Below, piece after piece: positions 53,024-61,687 of a stretch of DNA of 64,000 nt (position 1 is the stretch's first letter; the number at the start of each line of letters is the position of its first letter). Source of the stretch: DATAZK01 sp963731205 (lineage in GTDB: Bacteria > Actinomycetota > Actinomycetes > Frankiales > Frankiaceae); assembly GCA_963731205.1 (NCBI GenBank), contig CAVSUJ010000001.1, positions 1,116,001 through 1,180,000 of the forward strand, read 5' to 3'. The translations under genes were made by a program, and so were the position numbers. The notes below the pieces were generated by a model, which did not search any database, had not been told where the DNA came from, and saw nothing but the letters and a program-made list of their open reading frames with translations.

Positions 53024-54247
53024 CTAAGCGTCGACGAGCGAGACCGCTTTCTGCCGCCGGTCCTCGAGCCGGCGGCGAATCATCAGCAGCGCCGCGATCC
53101 CGTCACCGACGGCAGATCCGAGCTGTTTGGTCGACCCGGCGCGCACGTCTCCGGCGGCGAACAGGCCCGGTATCGAGGTCTCCATCGTCGGGCTCGTGAC
53201 AAGGAAGCCGCTCTCGTCGCGCTGGATCGACTCGCCGAGGAACGCGGTGTTGGGGTCGAGCCCGATGAACACAAACGCTGCAGCTGAAGGGAATCGGAGC
53301 GTCTCACCGGTGGCTCGATCACGCGCGACGACGGCGGTGAACCTGCCGCGCTCTCCCTCGAGTTCGACGATGTCCACGCCGGTGTGCACCGAGAACTGCG
53401 GGTCCGAACGCACCCGATCCTGGAGCACGCTCGACGCCGACAAGTCCGAGCGGGCGAGCACGCGCACCTTCTTGGCGAACTCCGAGAGGTGCAACCCCTC
53501 TTCAAGGGCGGAATTGCCGCCGCCGATCACGACGACCTCTTCGGCGCCCTGATAGAACGGCCCGTCGCAGGTGGCACAGAAATGCACGCCGGCGCCGAGC
53601 AGATCGTCCTCGCCCGGCACGCCGAGCCGGCGATACGTGGAACCCGTGGCGACGATCACCGCGTGCGAGGTGAGCACCTGCCCGGAGGCAAGCGTCGTGA
53701 CCAGATCGTCGTCGTCGGGCTCGATGGAGCGCACCGAGATCGCTGACAGCAGTTCGACGCCGTAGCGCTTCGCTTGGGCGACGAAACGTTCGCTGAGCTC
53801 GGCACCGGTGACGCCGTCGGGAAAGCCGGGGTAATTGTCGATCCGGTCGGTGATTGCGGCCTGCCCGCCGAGAGCGCCGGCGTCGACCACGATCGCGTCG
53901 ATACCCTCGCGCGCCGCATAGATCGCGGCTGCCAAACCCGCCGGGCCGCCGCCGACGATCACGAGGTCGTACGCGCTACGGTCGGCCTCGAGGGTCAATC
54001 CGATGCGAGCGGCCAATGCCTCATCGCTCGGATTGACCTCGAAGGTGTCGTCGTCGTAGACGACGGTCGGGATGATCTGGCCGCCGTTCTGCAACTCCTT
54101 GAGCCGATCGATGGCGTCGGGTTGCTGATCGATGTCGATGAGCTGATACGACACCCGGTGGGCGGCCAGGAACTTCTTCACCCGCTTGCAGTGCGGGCAC
54201 CAGGGCGCCCCGTACACCGTGAGGACCGGACCCCCGGAAGCACCCAT
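53024..54247 (-). CDS. glutaredoxin-thioredoxin reductase fusion protein
   Basis: One 407-residue chain carries an N-terminal glutaredoxin/mycoredoxin-like domain (CPHC at residues 17-20, residues 1-82) and a thioredoxin reductase (FAD motif GGGPAG at 99-104, GGGNSALEEGLHL for NADPH, CATC at 224-227, and AAGDVRAGSTKQ at the end). The reductase may directly reduce its fused glutaredoxin. In a mycothiol organism it could supply a thioredoxin-like route in parallel with mycoredoxin. It lies 25 bp downstream of the acyltransferase gene. Confidence 0.9.
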   Translation of the reverse strand: MGASGGPVLTVYGAPWCPHCKRVKKFLAAHRVSYQLIDIDQQPDAIDRLKELQNGGQIIPTVVYDDDTFEVNPSDEALAARIGLTLEADRSAYDLVIVGGGPAGLAAAIYAAREGIDAIVVDAGALGGQAAITDRIDNYPGFPDGVTGAELSERFVAQAKRYGVELLSAISVRSIEPDDDDLVTTLASGQVLTSHAVIVATGSTYRRLGVPGEDDLLGAGVHFCATCDGPFYQGAEEVVVIGGGNSALEEGLHLSEFAKKVRVLARSDLSASSVLQDRVRSDPQFSVHTGVDIVELEGERGRFTAVVARDRATGETLRFPSAAAFVFIGLDPNTAFLGESIQRDESGFLVTSPTMETSIPGLFAAGDVRAGSTKQLGSAVGDGIAALLMIRRRLEDRRQKAVSLVDA

Positions 54248-54272
54248 CGCGCAACCCTACTGAGCCTGCTGC

Positions 54273-55436
54273 CTACCGCGCAGCGGCGACGAGCGCCGGA
54301 GGGCGCCTTCGATCGCGCCGCCGCAGGAAGGGTTGCTCGACCCAGCGATAGCTCACGAACGCCAGGCCCAGCGCCATCAACGCGGCGATGACCGGCCGCA
54401 ATCCGTGGGCGACGCGTATCCACCCTTGCTGCTCGGCGAATTCGAAGAGCAAGAGCCCGAGCACGTTGTAGAGATACAGGCTGTAGGACAGGGTGCCGAT
54501 GAACGTGACCGGCCGCAGGCTCAGCACCTTCGACGCCAGCGGCTGACGGGCGCGCTCCGGTCGTGGTGCGGTGATGGCGATGATGACCAGCCCCGTCGCG
54601 ATCGCCATCACGGGTGAGAGCCGGGCCTGCGAATAGCCACTGCCACGCGGGTAGAGCCACAACACGGCGACGCCGAGCGCGAGGCCACCCCAGCGGGAGA
54701 ACGCCACGCCCCATGAGCCCGCCCGACGGCCATTCAGCGCGGGCTGCCAGATCGCGATCGCACATCCCAGCAGAAGGCCACCCGACCGGGTGTCCGGTGC
54801 CACCGCGACCCGCATCACGGGCGCGTGGACCGCGACGAGGTGATACGACCAGATCGTCGACGCCAGGAAGCCCGCGAACGGGACCGTGCCGAGGACCAGT
54901 CGCGCGTGAGGGGTGCGCGCGAGCCGCAACCCGAGGACGAGCAGCACCGGCCACAGCAGATAGAACTGCTCCTCCGCAGCAAGCGACCAGGTGAACTCCC
55001 ACAGCCTCGGGGTCTCGGCGTCCCAGCGGTTCAGGGCGGTCGCGATGTTGCTGGTGTACGTGAGCGATTCGGCCACACCGCGGCGCACCAGCGCGCCGCT
55101 CGCCTCGCTGCCGAGCGCACCGGCAGCAAGGACCGTCAGACCCGTCATCGCGAGATAGGCCGGCATCAGGCGCAGCGCCCGGCGCCGGTAGAACGACCGG
55201 AAAGACACGGCTCCGCGCCGGTCGCGTTCGGACATCAGCAGGCCCGTGATCAGGTAGCCCGACAGGACGAAGAAGACGTCGACACCGAGCGTGCCGGGCA
55301 GGAAGGCGCCGAAGTGCTCGGCGAACACCAGACCGATGGCGATCGCGCGCAGTCCATCGAGGGCACGGTGACGCGCGGGCCTCGGCTGGTCAGGTGGCTT
55401 GGTGTCGAGTCGACGTCCCTCGACGAGCGTTGCCAC
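54273..55436 (-). CDS. acyltransferase 3 family membrane protein (OafA/YrhL type)
   Basis: The 387-residue protein has about ten hydrophobic segments. The family signature is in the first one: HRALDGLRAIAIGLVFAEHF with the essential H near residue 43, followed by GVDVFFVLSGYLIT and SLAAEEQFYLLWP. It moves acyl groups (often acetyl) onto surface polysaccharides. The acceptor is unknown. It precedes the thioredoxin reductase fusion gene. Confidence 0.9.
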   Translation of the reverse strand: MATLVEGRRLDTKPPDQPRPARHRALDGLRAIAIGLVFAEHFGAFLPGTLGVDVFFVLSGYLITGLLMSERDRRGAVSFRSFYRRRALRLMPAYLAMTGLTVLAAGALGSEASGALVRRGVAESLTYTSNIATALNRWDAETPRLWEFTWSLAAEEQFYLLWPVLLVLGLRLARTPHARLVLGTVPFAGFLASTIWSYHLVAVHAPVMRVAVAPDTRSGGLLLGCAIAIWQPALNGRRAGSWGVAFSRWGGLALGVAVLWLYPRGSGYSQARLSPVMAIATGLVIIAITAPRPERARQPLASKVLSLRPVTFIGTLSYSLYLYNVLGLLLFEFAEQQGWIRVAHGLRPVIAALMALGLAFVSYRWVEQPFLRRRDRRRPPALVAAAR

Positions 55437-55526
55437 GCCTTCGTGACTACCTGTCCAGGGCCACGTGCATGCCTTGAGTCGGCTGGTTTTTTCCTGCGAA
55501 CCGCAGCGTGCCTGCTCAGAGCCGGG

Positions 55527-56336
55527 TCAGGGTTGGAACGACGCGCGCGCACTCTCGCGACCGCGGGTGGCCAGCTCCCAGAAGCCCGGAGAGCCGGCGC
55601 GAAGGTCACGGGCGGCATCGGCGAGCGCGCCGAGCGCCGCGTAAGCCAGCGACCCGCCGACGGAGATACGGCTGACCCCGAGGTCGGCCAACTCGGCGAC
55701 GCTCGGGCCAGCGGCCAGCAGCAGCACGTTCACCGGAAGATCGACCGCCGAGACCACCGCGGCGATGTCGTCGGACGTGACGAGGCCGGGCGCGTAGAGC
55801 ACGTCGGCCCCGGCCTCCTGGAAGGCCTGCAGCCGGCCGATCGTGTCCTCGAGGTCGACCGCACCGTGCAGGTAGTTCTCGGCGCGAGCGGTGAGGACGA
55901 GCTTCCGCTCACCGGTGTGGGCCGCCTCAGCAGCGGCGGCGACGCGTTCGACCGCCAGCCCGCGGTCGTAGATCGGCACGCTCTCGGTGCCGGTGAAGTC
56001 CTCGATCGAGCAGCCCGCCAGACCGGCCCCGATGGCGTCAGTGACCGTCTGGGCCACCGCGGAAGGCTCGTCGGCGAACCCGTTCACCAGATCGGCGGTG
56101 ACGGGGATGGAAACGGCCTCCACGATCCGGGCGCACTCCTCGAGAGTCTCCGTACGGGTCACGGCGCCGTCGAGGCGACCGAGCGAGGAGGCGAAGCCGC
56201 TGCTGGTGGTGGCGAGCGCGGCAAATCCGAGCCATTGCAGCAGCCGGGCGGATCCCGCGTTCCACGGATTGGGCACGAGCAGAGGCGTCTCGGCGTGGTG
56301 CAGCGCGAGCAATTGCGGCGAACGATCAGGACCCAT
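55527..56336 (-). CDS. isocitrate lyase/PEP mutase-like (ICL/PEPM) protein
   Basis: The 269-residue protein resembles the PEP mutase/methylisocitrate lyase superfamily: PLLVPNPWNAGSARLLQWLG, ALATTSSGFASSLG, VTADLVNGFAD, GCSIEDF and LVLTARAENY. Members cut or rearrange C-C or P-C bonds with Mg2+. This subgroup is generic and its substrate is unknown. The ATG at 56336 has GGAG eight bases upstream. It lies 56 bp after the GH3 gene on the same strand, at the end of the UGSC-GH3 operon. Confidence 0.83.
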   Translation of the reverse strand: MGPDRSPQLLALHHAETPLLVPNPWNAGSARLLQWLGFAALATTSSGFASSLGRLDGAVTRTETLEECARIVEAVSIPVTADLVNGFADEPSAVAQTVTDAIGAGLAGCSIEDFTGTESVPIYDRGLAVERVAAAAEAAHTGERKLVLTARAENYLHGAVDLEDTIGRLQAFQEAGADVLYAPGLVTSDDIAAVVSAVDLPVNVLLLAAGPSVAELADLGVSRISVGGSLAYAALGALADAARDLRAGSPGFWELATRGRESARASFQP

Positions 56337-56392
56337 GTCGGCCACTCCATCGCATGAGGTCCGGCGACACAAGCGAGTTGCCGTCGCCCCCG

Positions 56393-58939
56393 TCACGCCG
56401 TGGCCGTGCGCACCCGGACCCGATGGACGGGGTCGATGCTGGAGCGCGCAAGGACGAGGTCGTACTCCCCCGGCGCCAGCAGCCAGCCCTTCGGCTTGCC
56501 GCTCGCGGCGCCGATGCCGGCGGCCATGGTGCCGCCGAGCGCTGCCAGGTCGTTGACGGTTTCCCCGACGATCGCGTGGTCGTCACCGGTGTGCCAGTAG
56601 CTGAAGGCACGGTCGTCGAGCCGAAGCCGCACGGGAGACTGAGCGCCCGGTGCCAGTTCGACCTTGGTGAACGCTTTCAGCTCCTGGCGCGGCCGGCTGA
56701 CCGGCGCGTCGACCGGCACGACGTAGCACTGCACGACGTCGGTGGCGGGACGGTCGCCGGCGTTGCTGACAGTGAGCTCGACCGTGATCGCACCTCCCGG
56801 CTCCAGCGTGGCCGACGAGACCACCGGCTCGCTCCACTCGGTCGAGCCGTAGGAAAGCCCATGACCAAAGGGGAATCGGACCGGCAGCCGCCTCGCGTCA
56901 TACCACCGGTAGCCGACGAAGAGGCCTTCCGTGTAGCGCACGACGTGGTTGTCGGGGGCGAACGAGGTGAAGGCCGGGGTGTCCTCGAGACGCCGCGGAA
57001 AGGTCGTCGCCAGCCGTCCTCCGGGATCGCTCTCACCGGTGAGGACATCGACGACGGCCTCCCCCATTTCCTGGCCCCCGAAGGAGACGTGGAGCACGGC
57101 GGCAGCCGCATCGGCCCAGGGCAGCTCGACGGGCGAGCCGGTGTTGACGACGACGACGGTGCGCGGATTGGCGGCGACGGCCCGGCGCACCAGCTCGTCC
57201 TGCTCCCCCGGCAGCGCCAGCGACTCGCGGTCGCGGCCCTCGGTCTCCCACTCGTCGTTCGTGCCGACCACGACGACGGCGACATCTGCTTGCGCCGCAG
57301 CCTTTTCCGCCCGCTCCATGAGGTCAGCGGTGTCCACCGGCTGGCAGCCGACCCGAAAGCCCATCACCATGAACGACGCCTCGGACGTCAGCTCGATCGC
57401 TATCGGGTAGCTGCGCCCGGCGCTCATGGCCATGGTCGCCTCGAGGTCGGCGCTCCCCATGCCGAAGAAGTGCGAACCCGGGCCGGGCGGATCCACCGTC
57501 CCGTCGAGCACGAGATGGCCGTCGATGAGCAGCTTCGCGCGGCCGGCCTGCGAGAGCGACCAGCGGTGCTCGCCGTCCTCGAGCGGGGTGAAGGTGCCGC
57601 TCGCGCGCAGCGACCAGTCGGCCATGTCCAGGCCCGGCACCGGCGGCTCGGTGAAGGCCAGCTGGGTGTCCGAGGTGGTGAGGTGACCGGCCGGTGCGCC
57701 CGCGAGCGCCGTGCCCGCGAAGCACTCGATGAGCAGTCCCGGCGAACCATCTGGGGTCCGCAGCTGCTGGCCTTCGCAGACCGGCGGGGAGCTGTCGAGG
57801 CTGCAGCCTCTTGCGTAGTGAACGGTGACGCCGCTGCCGGCGCGGTCGCGTATCGCATCGAGGATGGACGCGCGGTGGTACGGGCGCACCTGGGCCGAAC
57901 CGCCGCCGGCGATCTGGGTGCGGGCGGCGTTGGGACCGAGCACCGCGATGGAGCCGAGGGCGGCGAGATCGAGCGGAAGCGTGCCGTCGTTGGCCAGGAG
58001 CACGCTCCCGGCTGCGGCCGCCCGTCGCAGCAGCGCCCGGTCCTGCGGCTGGTCGACCGCCGGAGCCTTTTTCGGTTCGAAAACCCCTGTGGCGTCGAAC
58101 ATGTCGAGTAGTTGCCCGACGCTCGTGGTGACCGTCTGCTCGGCAAGTGCGCCGTCCTGGACCGCCTTGGCGACTGCCGGGCCGAACGCCCGTCCGGGGC
58201 CGGGCATCTCCAGATTCAGCCCGGCATTCATGGCCGTCACGGTGTGGGCGCCGCCGAACCAGTCGGTCATCACGACGCCGTCGAATCCCCACTCCTGGCG
58301 AAGGATCGCCAGGAGCGGCGCGTTCTCACCGCACCAGATGCCGTTCAGCCGGTTGTAGGCGGTCATCACGGCCCGCACCTCGCCGTCGCGTACGGCCATC
58401 TCGAACGGCAGCAGGTAGATCTCGCGCAGGGTGCGCTCGTCGATGACCGAGTCGGCGGTCATCCGCTCCCGCTCGCTCTCGTTGCCGGCGAAATGTTTCA
58501 CCGTCGCTGCAACGCCCTCGGATTGGACGCCGCGGATGTACGCGACGGCCAGCGCGCCGCTCAGCAACGGGTCCTCCGAGAATGCCTCGAAGGTGCGCCC
58601 ACCCAGCGGTGAGCGGTGGATGTTGACGGTCGGAGCGAGCAGTACGTGGCAATCCTTGGCGCGGGCCTCGCGTCCGATCAGAGCGCCGATGCTTTCGAGG
58701 AGTTCCACGTCCCAGCTGGCGCCGAGCCCGGCGCCGCAGGGCGTGCAGGCCGAGGCGATAACCCCGACCCCGGGCAACCCCATACCCCGCGCGCCGTTCG
58801 GCCCGTCGGTGAGCCCGACCGCGGGGATGCCCAGCCGCGGGGCCGCAGCGGTCGACCACAGGTCGGCCCCTGCCGTCAGGGTGGCCTTTTCCTCGAGGGT
58901 GAGCGCGGCAAGCAGTTCTCGGACCCGCGGGCTTGTCAT
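56393..58939 (-). CDS. GH3 beta-glucosidase-like glycosidase with PA14 insert
   Basis: The 848-residue protein is a GH3 enzyme: N-terminal TIM barrel (LTDGPNGARGMGLPG, VKHFAGNESERERM) with the catalytic nucleophile in VMTDWFGG, a C-terminal Rossmann-like domain (VVVGTNDEWETEGRDR for the acid/base region) and a fibronectin-like end. A PA14-type insertion lies around residues 390-530. There is no signal peptide, so it may be intracellular. It follows the UGSC gene by 10 bp, an unusual coupling. Confidence 0.92.
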   Translation of the reverse strand: MTSPRVRELLAALTLEEKATLTAGADLWSTAAAPRLGIPAVGLTDGPNGARGMGLPGVGVIASACTPCGAGLGASWDVELLESIGALIGREARAKDCHVLLAPTVNIHRSPLGGRTFEAFSEDPLLSGALAVAYIRGVQSEGVAATVKHFAGNESERERMTADSVIDERTLREIYLLPFEMAVRDGEVRAVMTAYNRLNGIWCGENAPLLAILRQEWGFDGVVMTDWFGGAHTVTAMNAGLNLEMPGPGRAFGPAVAKAVQDGALAEQTVTTSVGQLLDMFDATGVFEPKKAPAVDQPQDRALLRRAAAAGSVLLANDGTLPLDLAALGSIAVLGPNAARTQIAGGGSAQVRPYHRASILDAIRDRAGSGVTVHYARGCSLDSSPPVCEGQQLRTPDGSPGLLIECFAGTALAGAPAGHLTTSDTQLAFTEPPVPGLDMADWSLRASGTFTPLEDGEHRWSLSQAGRAKLLIDGHLVLDGTVDPPGPGSHFFGMGSADLEATMAMSAGRSYPIAIELTSEASFMVMGFRVGCQPVDTADLMERAEKAAAQADVAVVVVGTNDEWETEGRDRESLALPGEQDELVRRAVAANPRTVVVVNTGSPVELPWADAAAAVLHVSFGGQEMGEAVVDVLTGESDPGGRLATTFPRRLEDTPAFTSFAPDNHVVRYTEGLFVGYRWYDARRLPVRFPFGHGLSYGSTEWSEPVVSSATLEPGGAITVELTVSNAGDRPATDVVQCYVVPVDAPVSRPRQELKAFTKVELAPGAQSPVRLRLDDRAFSYWHTGDDHAIVGETVNDLAALGGTMAAGIGAASGKPKGWLLAPGEYDLVLARSSIDPVHRVRVRTATA

Positions 58940-58949
58940 GTCAGGCGGC

Positions 58950-59495
58950 TCAGCCCTCTGCTCGGGTCAGCAGGGCGATGATCTGCGGCGCCAGCTCCTT
59001 GGCCACTTCGGCGATCTCGTCAGCGGTCCAGATCGCCAGTGGCACATGCGGATAGTCGACGGTCAGGTAGTCGTAGTCGGGCATGCCGCTCACGCGTGAC
59101 ATCGCCCGCGCGGTACCCGCCATCGTGTGATGAACGACGGCCACGCTCGGGATGCCGGCCCATTCCAGTTCCACGGCGTCGCGCAAACTGCGCGCGCTGC
59201 AGGAGCCTCAACCACCGAAACCGGCCACGGCGACGGTGACCTGATTGATGAGGCGCTCCCAGTCGATCGGGTCGGGCGGCACCGAGACGCTGGGCTTGCG
59301 GACCGCGAGGGTGCCGGCGAGCTTCACATGGCGGCCGACTTCTTCACCCACCGCCGCGAGAATCTTGTCGCTCTCACCGAGGCCGTTGGAGACCAGGCCG
59401 ATCACGACGCCGTCGAGATTGGTCCGGCGGCGCGCCGGACGCCCCTTCGCCTCCGACAGCGGACCGCTGGTCGGATCGAGTCCGATGAGCGTCAC
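58950..59495 (-). CDS. UGSC-family selenoprotein with in-frame UGA (Sec)
   Basis: The open frame from the GTG at 59495 is interrupted by a TGA at 59208-59210, but the downstream frame continues as GSCSARSLRDAVELEWAGIP to a stop at 58950, so the motif reads GFGG-U-GSC. This matches the UGSC family, in which U is selenocysteine or cysteine. If read through, the protein is 181 residues with Sec96. A SECIS-like hairpin starts 10 bases after the UGA. A GAGAGGAGA ribosome binding site precedes the start. The GTGA overlap with the previous gene and 10-bp gap to GH3 place it mid-operon. The function is unknown. Confidence 0.88.
59176..59210 (-). promoter_or_regulatory. SECIS-like hairpin after the UGA of the UGSC gene
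   Basis: In the mRNA the UGA (59210-59208) is followed by 10 bases and then an 8-bp stem: GCGCGCGC pairs with GCGCG-A-CGC, with one bulged A and a 5-base AGUUU loop containing the GU dinucleotide. The distance and the GU in the loop match bacterial SECIS elements, such as that of E. coli fdhF. Secondary-structure comparison would be needed to confirm it. Confidence 0.6.
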
Positions 59496-60548
59496 GAGGC
59501 TCTCCTCTCGGCGGCGGCACCTGCGAAGGATTCCGCGGCCACGTCGGGCACCACCGGCTCGGTGATGGCCCAGGCCAGATGCGGCAGCAGCAACCAGCTC
59601 TCGGCCATCCCGGGACCACCGGCGGCCACCAGCAGGATGCCCTCCGGCTTGGCCAGTTTGACATTGCCCTCACCAGGCTGCTGTGGAGCCTTCAGCAGCG
59701 GCCACATCGCGGCGCGTACGTCGGCCTTGGACCAGCCGGCCTCGGTGAAGTACCGGCGGTGTTCCGGACCCATCACGATCACGATGTTCGTGTCGTCGCC
59801 GAGCCAGACGTCACCGGCGGTCCCGCGCTGGCGGATGGACTTGGCGATCGACGCGGTGACCCCTTCGGGTGTGCGGCTGGCGAAGTCGGTGGCCGACGCC
59901 ATCGTCATCATCGAGGCGACGGTCACGGCGCTCGTGCCCGCCGGGATGCCGCGTTCGACGCTCATCGGCAGCCAGTCGCTGCCCTCCTCGTCCTCGCCGA
60001 AGCAGAACGTGTAGCGGGCGGGCGTGGAGAACGTGGCCCGGTCGAGGAAGTTCGGGATGGCCCGGCAGACGTTGCGGATGACGAGGCGCAGGGCCCGTCC
60101 GATGGTGGCGTTGGCGCGCCAGCCCGGACCGAAGCATCCGGCGGTGCAGTTGACGTCGAGCGCCCGCCGGGCGGGGCCGTTGATGATGACGACCTGGGCC
60201 GCACCCGAGAGCGTGCCGGTGGTGCTGTGGCAATTGCCCATCTCGGACAGGTGGGCGCGAACGGCGGCGACGACGACCGGCATGTAATCGGCGCGGCAGC
60301 CGGCCATCACCGCGTTGATGGCCGCGTGTTCAGCGGTCACGGTGACCTCGCGGGTGGGCACCTCGCCGAGCACGGTGTCAGGCGCGAGTTGCGCCGCCGC
60401 CAGGAACTCCTCCACCAGCGCCGGCGTGGGCGGCACGACGGGCAACCCGTCGGTCCAGCCTTTGGCGTAGTAGTCCTCGAGCAGGTCGGCGTAGCCGTCG
60501 TACTCGTGGCGCGGGAGCTTTCAACGCCGGCGGGACGTACTCGTCCAT
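59492..60548 (-). pseudogene. UGSC-associated conserved protein, one-base insertion near the 5' end
   Basis: The frame from the ATG at 60548 reads MDEYVPPAL; the conserved body (KLPRHEYDGYADLLEDYYAKG, then LPVVPPTPALVEEF and NCHSTTGTLSGAAQVVI) is in the next frame. An AAA at 60519-60521 in place of AA breaks them; removing one A gives 351 residues. Otherwise a TTG at 60445 would start a version lacking the first 34 residues. Several Cys (NCTAGCFGPG) suggest metal or thiol chemistry. It overlaps the UGSC gene (GTGA) and is presumably its functional partner. I do not know its activity. Confidence 0.75.
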
Positions 60549-60592
60549 GCCCGAAGGTGTAGCACACGCGTCAGGACGCGAGCGGCTCCGGG

Positions 60593-60793
60593 TCAGGCAG
60601 CCTTGCGGGTGAGCGCCCACCGCGCGACGGCGTGGGACTCGTGGTGGTAGCCGTTTGCCAGCTCATCGGCAAGCTCGACGCCACCGCTTTCGAGGGCGCT
60701 GTTGATCGACCAGATGTAGGCACGCTGGAGGTCCTCGGCGCTGGTGGCGCGAAGCGCCGTCTCGAGCGCGGGGCTGGGCGTGGGCGTGGACAT
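60593..60793 (-). CDS. small conserved-looking hypothetical protein, 66 residues
   Basis: The ATG at 60793 has a GGGGGG site seven bases upstream. The 66-residue frame (STPTPSPALETALRATSAED, then AYIWSINSALESGGVELADE, ending ALTRKAA) is protein-like and has no signal peptide or clear motif; two His-rich turns (YHHESHAV) are notable. I do not recognise the family. It diverges from the TetR gene and shares its boxed intergenic region, so it may be a regulator target. Confidence 0.5.
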   Translation of the reverse strand: MSTPTPSPALETALRATSAEDLQRAYIWSINSALESGGVELADELANGYHHESHAVARWALTRKAA

Positions 60794-60935
60794 GGAGAGA
60801 TCCCCCCTGGGGATGATGGGTGTTACCGGTACCTGCGGGCTGATCCCGTGGCAAGTCGTTCGTGGCAGATGAGGGCTGAGGCGGCCGCGAGGGGCCTGGC
60901 CTCTGCTCTGCTCTCTCATCACCGTGTTCGCTACG

Positions 60936-61036
60936 ATACGTTGCGTCGTTTACTTCTCCCAAGTTGTATCGGCTTCCCAGACACGATCTATAGTCCTGAG
61001 GCCGGGTGACTGGCTGGTAAACGCAACGCTACGTTT
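60936..61036. promoter_or_regulatory. two inverted copies of a TetR-type box flanking the divergent promoters
   Basis: Box 1 (60936-60953: GATACGTTGCGTCGTTTAC region) and box 2 (61017-61036: GTAAACGCAACGCTACGTTT) share CGTTGCG and GTTTAC in opposite orientations. Box 2 contains the palindrome AAACG-N8-CGTTT (61019-61036), seven bases before the TetR start. TATAGT at 60989-60994 is a good -10 for the TetR gene. The layout suggests divergent autoregulation. Confidence 0.55.
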
Positions 61037-61042
61037 CGGAGT

Positions 61043-61687
61043 GTGAGCTGCGTGACTTCTGCGGCCCCGCTCTCCCGCAGCGTGCGTACGGAAGCAGCCA
61101 TTCTTGCCGCTACCCGCGAGCTGCTCGCCAAGGGCGGCGTGAGGGAGCTCACCGTCGAAGGAGTCGCCGCACGGTCCGGAGTGGCGAAGACGACGATCTA
61201 CCGACGCTGGCGGTCCAAGGACGAGCTCGCGCTCGCCGTGCTCATCGACATGGTGCAGACGGTCGTCTCCGTGCCGGCATTGGCTGATACCCGCGCCGAG
61301 CTGATCGCCTTCGTCAACGGAGCGGTCCGGGTGCTCGGCAAGACGCTCATGGGCACGGTGATGCAGGGCCTGGTACCCGAATTGGCGACCGATTCCGAGC
61401 TCGCCCGGGCCTTCCGGGAGCGCGTCGTCGCCATGCGCCTGGCCGAGGTCGACCGGCTGCTGCAGCGCGGCGTCGAACGCGGCGAGCTGCGCGCCGACAT
61501 CGATGTCGGGGTGACGCACGAGCTGCTCTTCGGCGCCGTCTACTACCGGCTGTTCCTCAGCGGCGAGCCGCTGGACCGCAAACTCGCCGAGCGCATCGTC
61601 GACGGCGTGCTGCCCGGACTCCTCAAACCCGCCCGGCTCAAACCCGCGCCGCGAAGGGCTGCTGTCAGGCGCAGCGCCCGCGCCTAG
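61043..61687 (+). CDS. TetR/AcrR-family regulator
   Basis: The 214-residue protein has a TetR helix-turn-helix (TVEGVAARSGVAKTTIYRRW) after a short N-terminal arm, and a helical ligand-binding half (TetR_C-like, ELLFGAVYYRLFLSGEPLD). The GTG at 61043 abuts a GGAG; a GTG at 61052 has better spacing. Operator-like palindromes lie directly upstream. Its stop shares the CTAG palindrome with the convergent DUF222 gene. Target genes are unknown, possibly the small divergent gene. Confidence 0.88.
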   Translation: MSCVTSAAPLSRSVRTEAAILAATRELLAKGGVRELTVEGVAARSGVAKTTIYRRWRSKDELALAVLIDMVQTVVSVPALADTRAELIAFVNGAVRVLGKTLMGTVMQGLVPELATDSELARAFRERVVAMRLAEVDRLLQRGVERGELRADIDVGVTHELLFGAVYYRLFLSGEPLDRKLAERIVDGVLPGLLKPARLKPAPRRAAVRRSARA

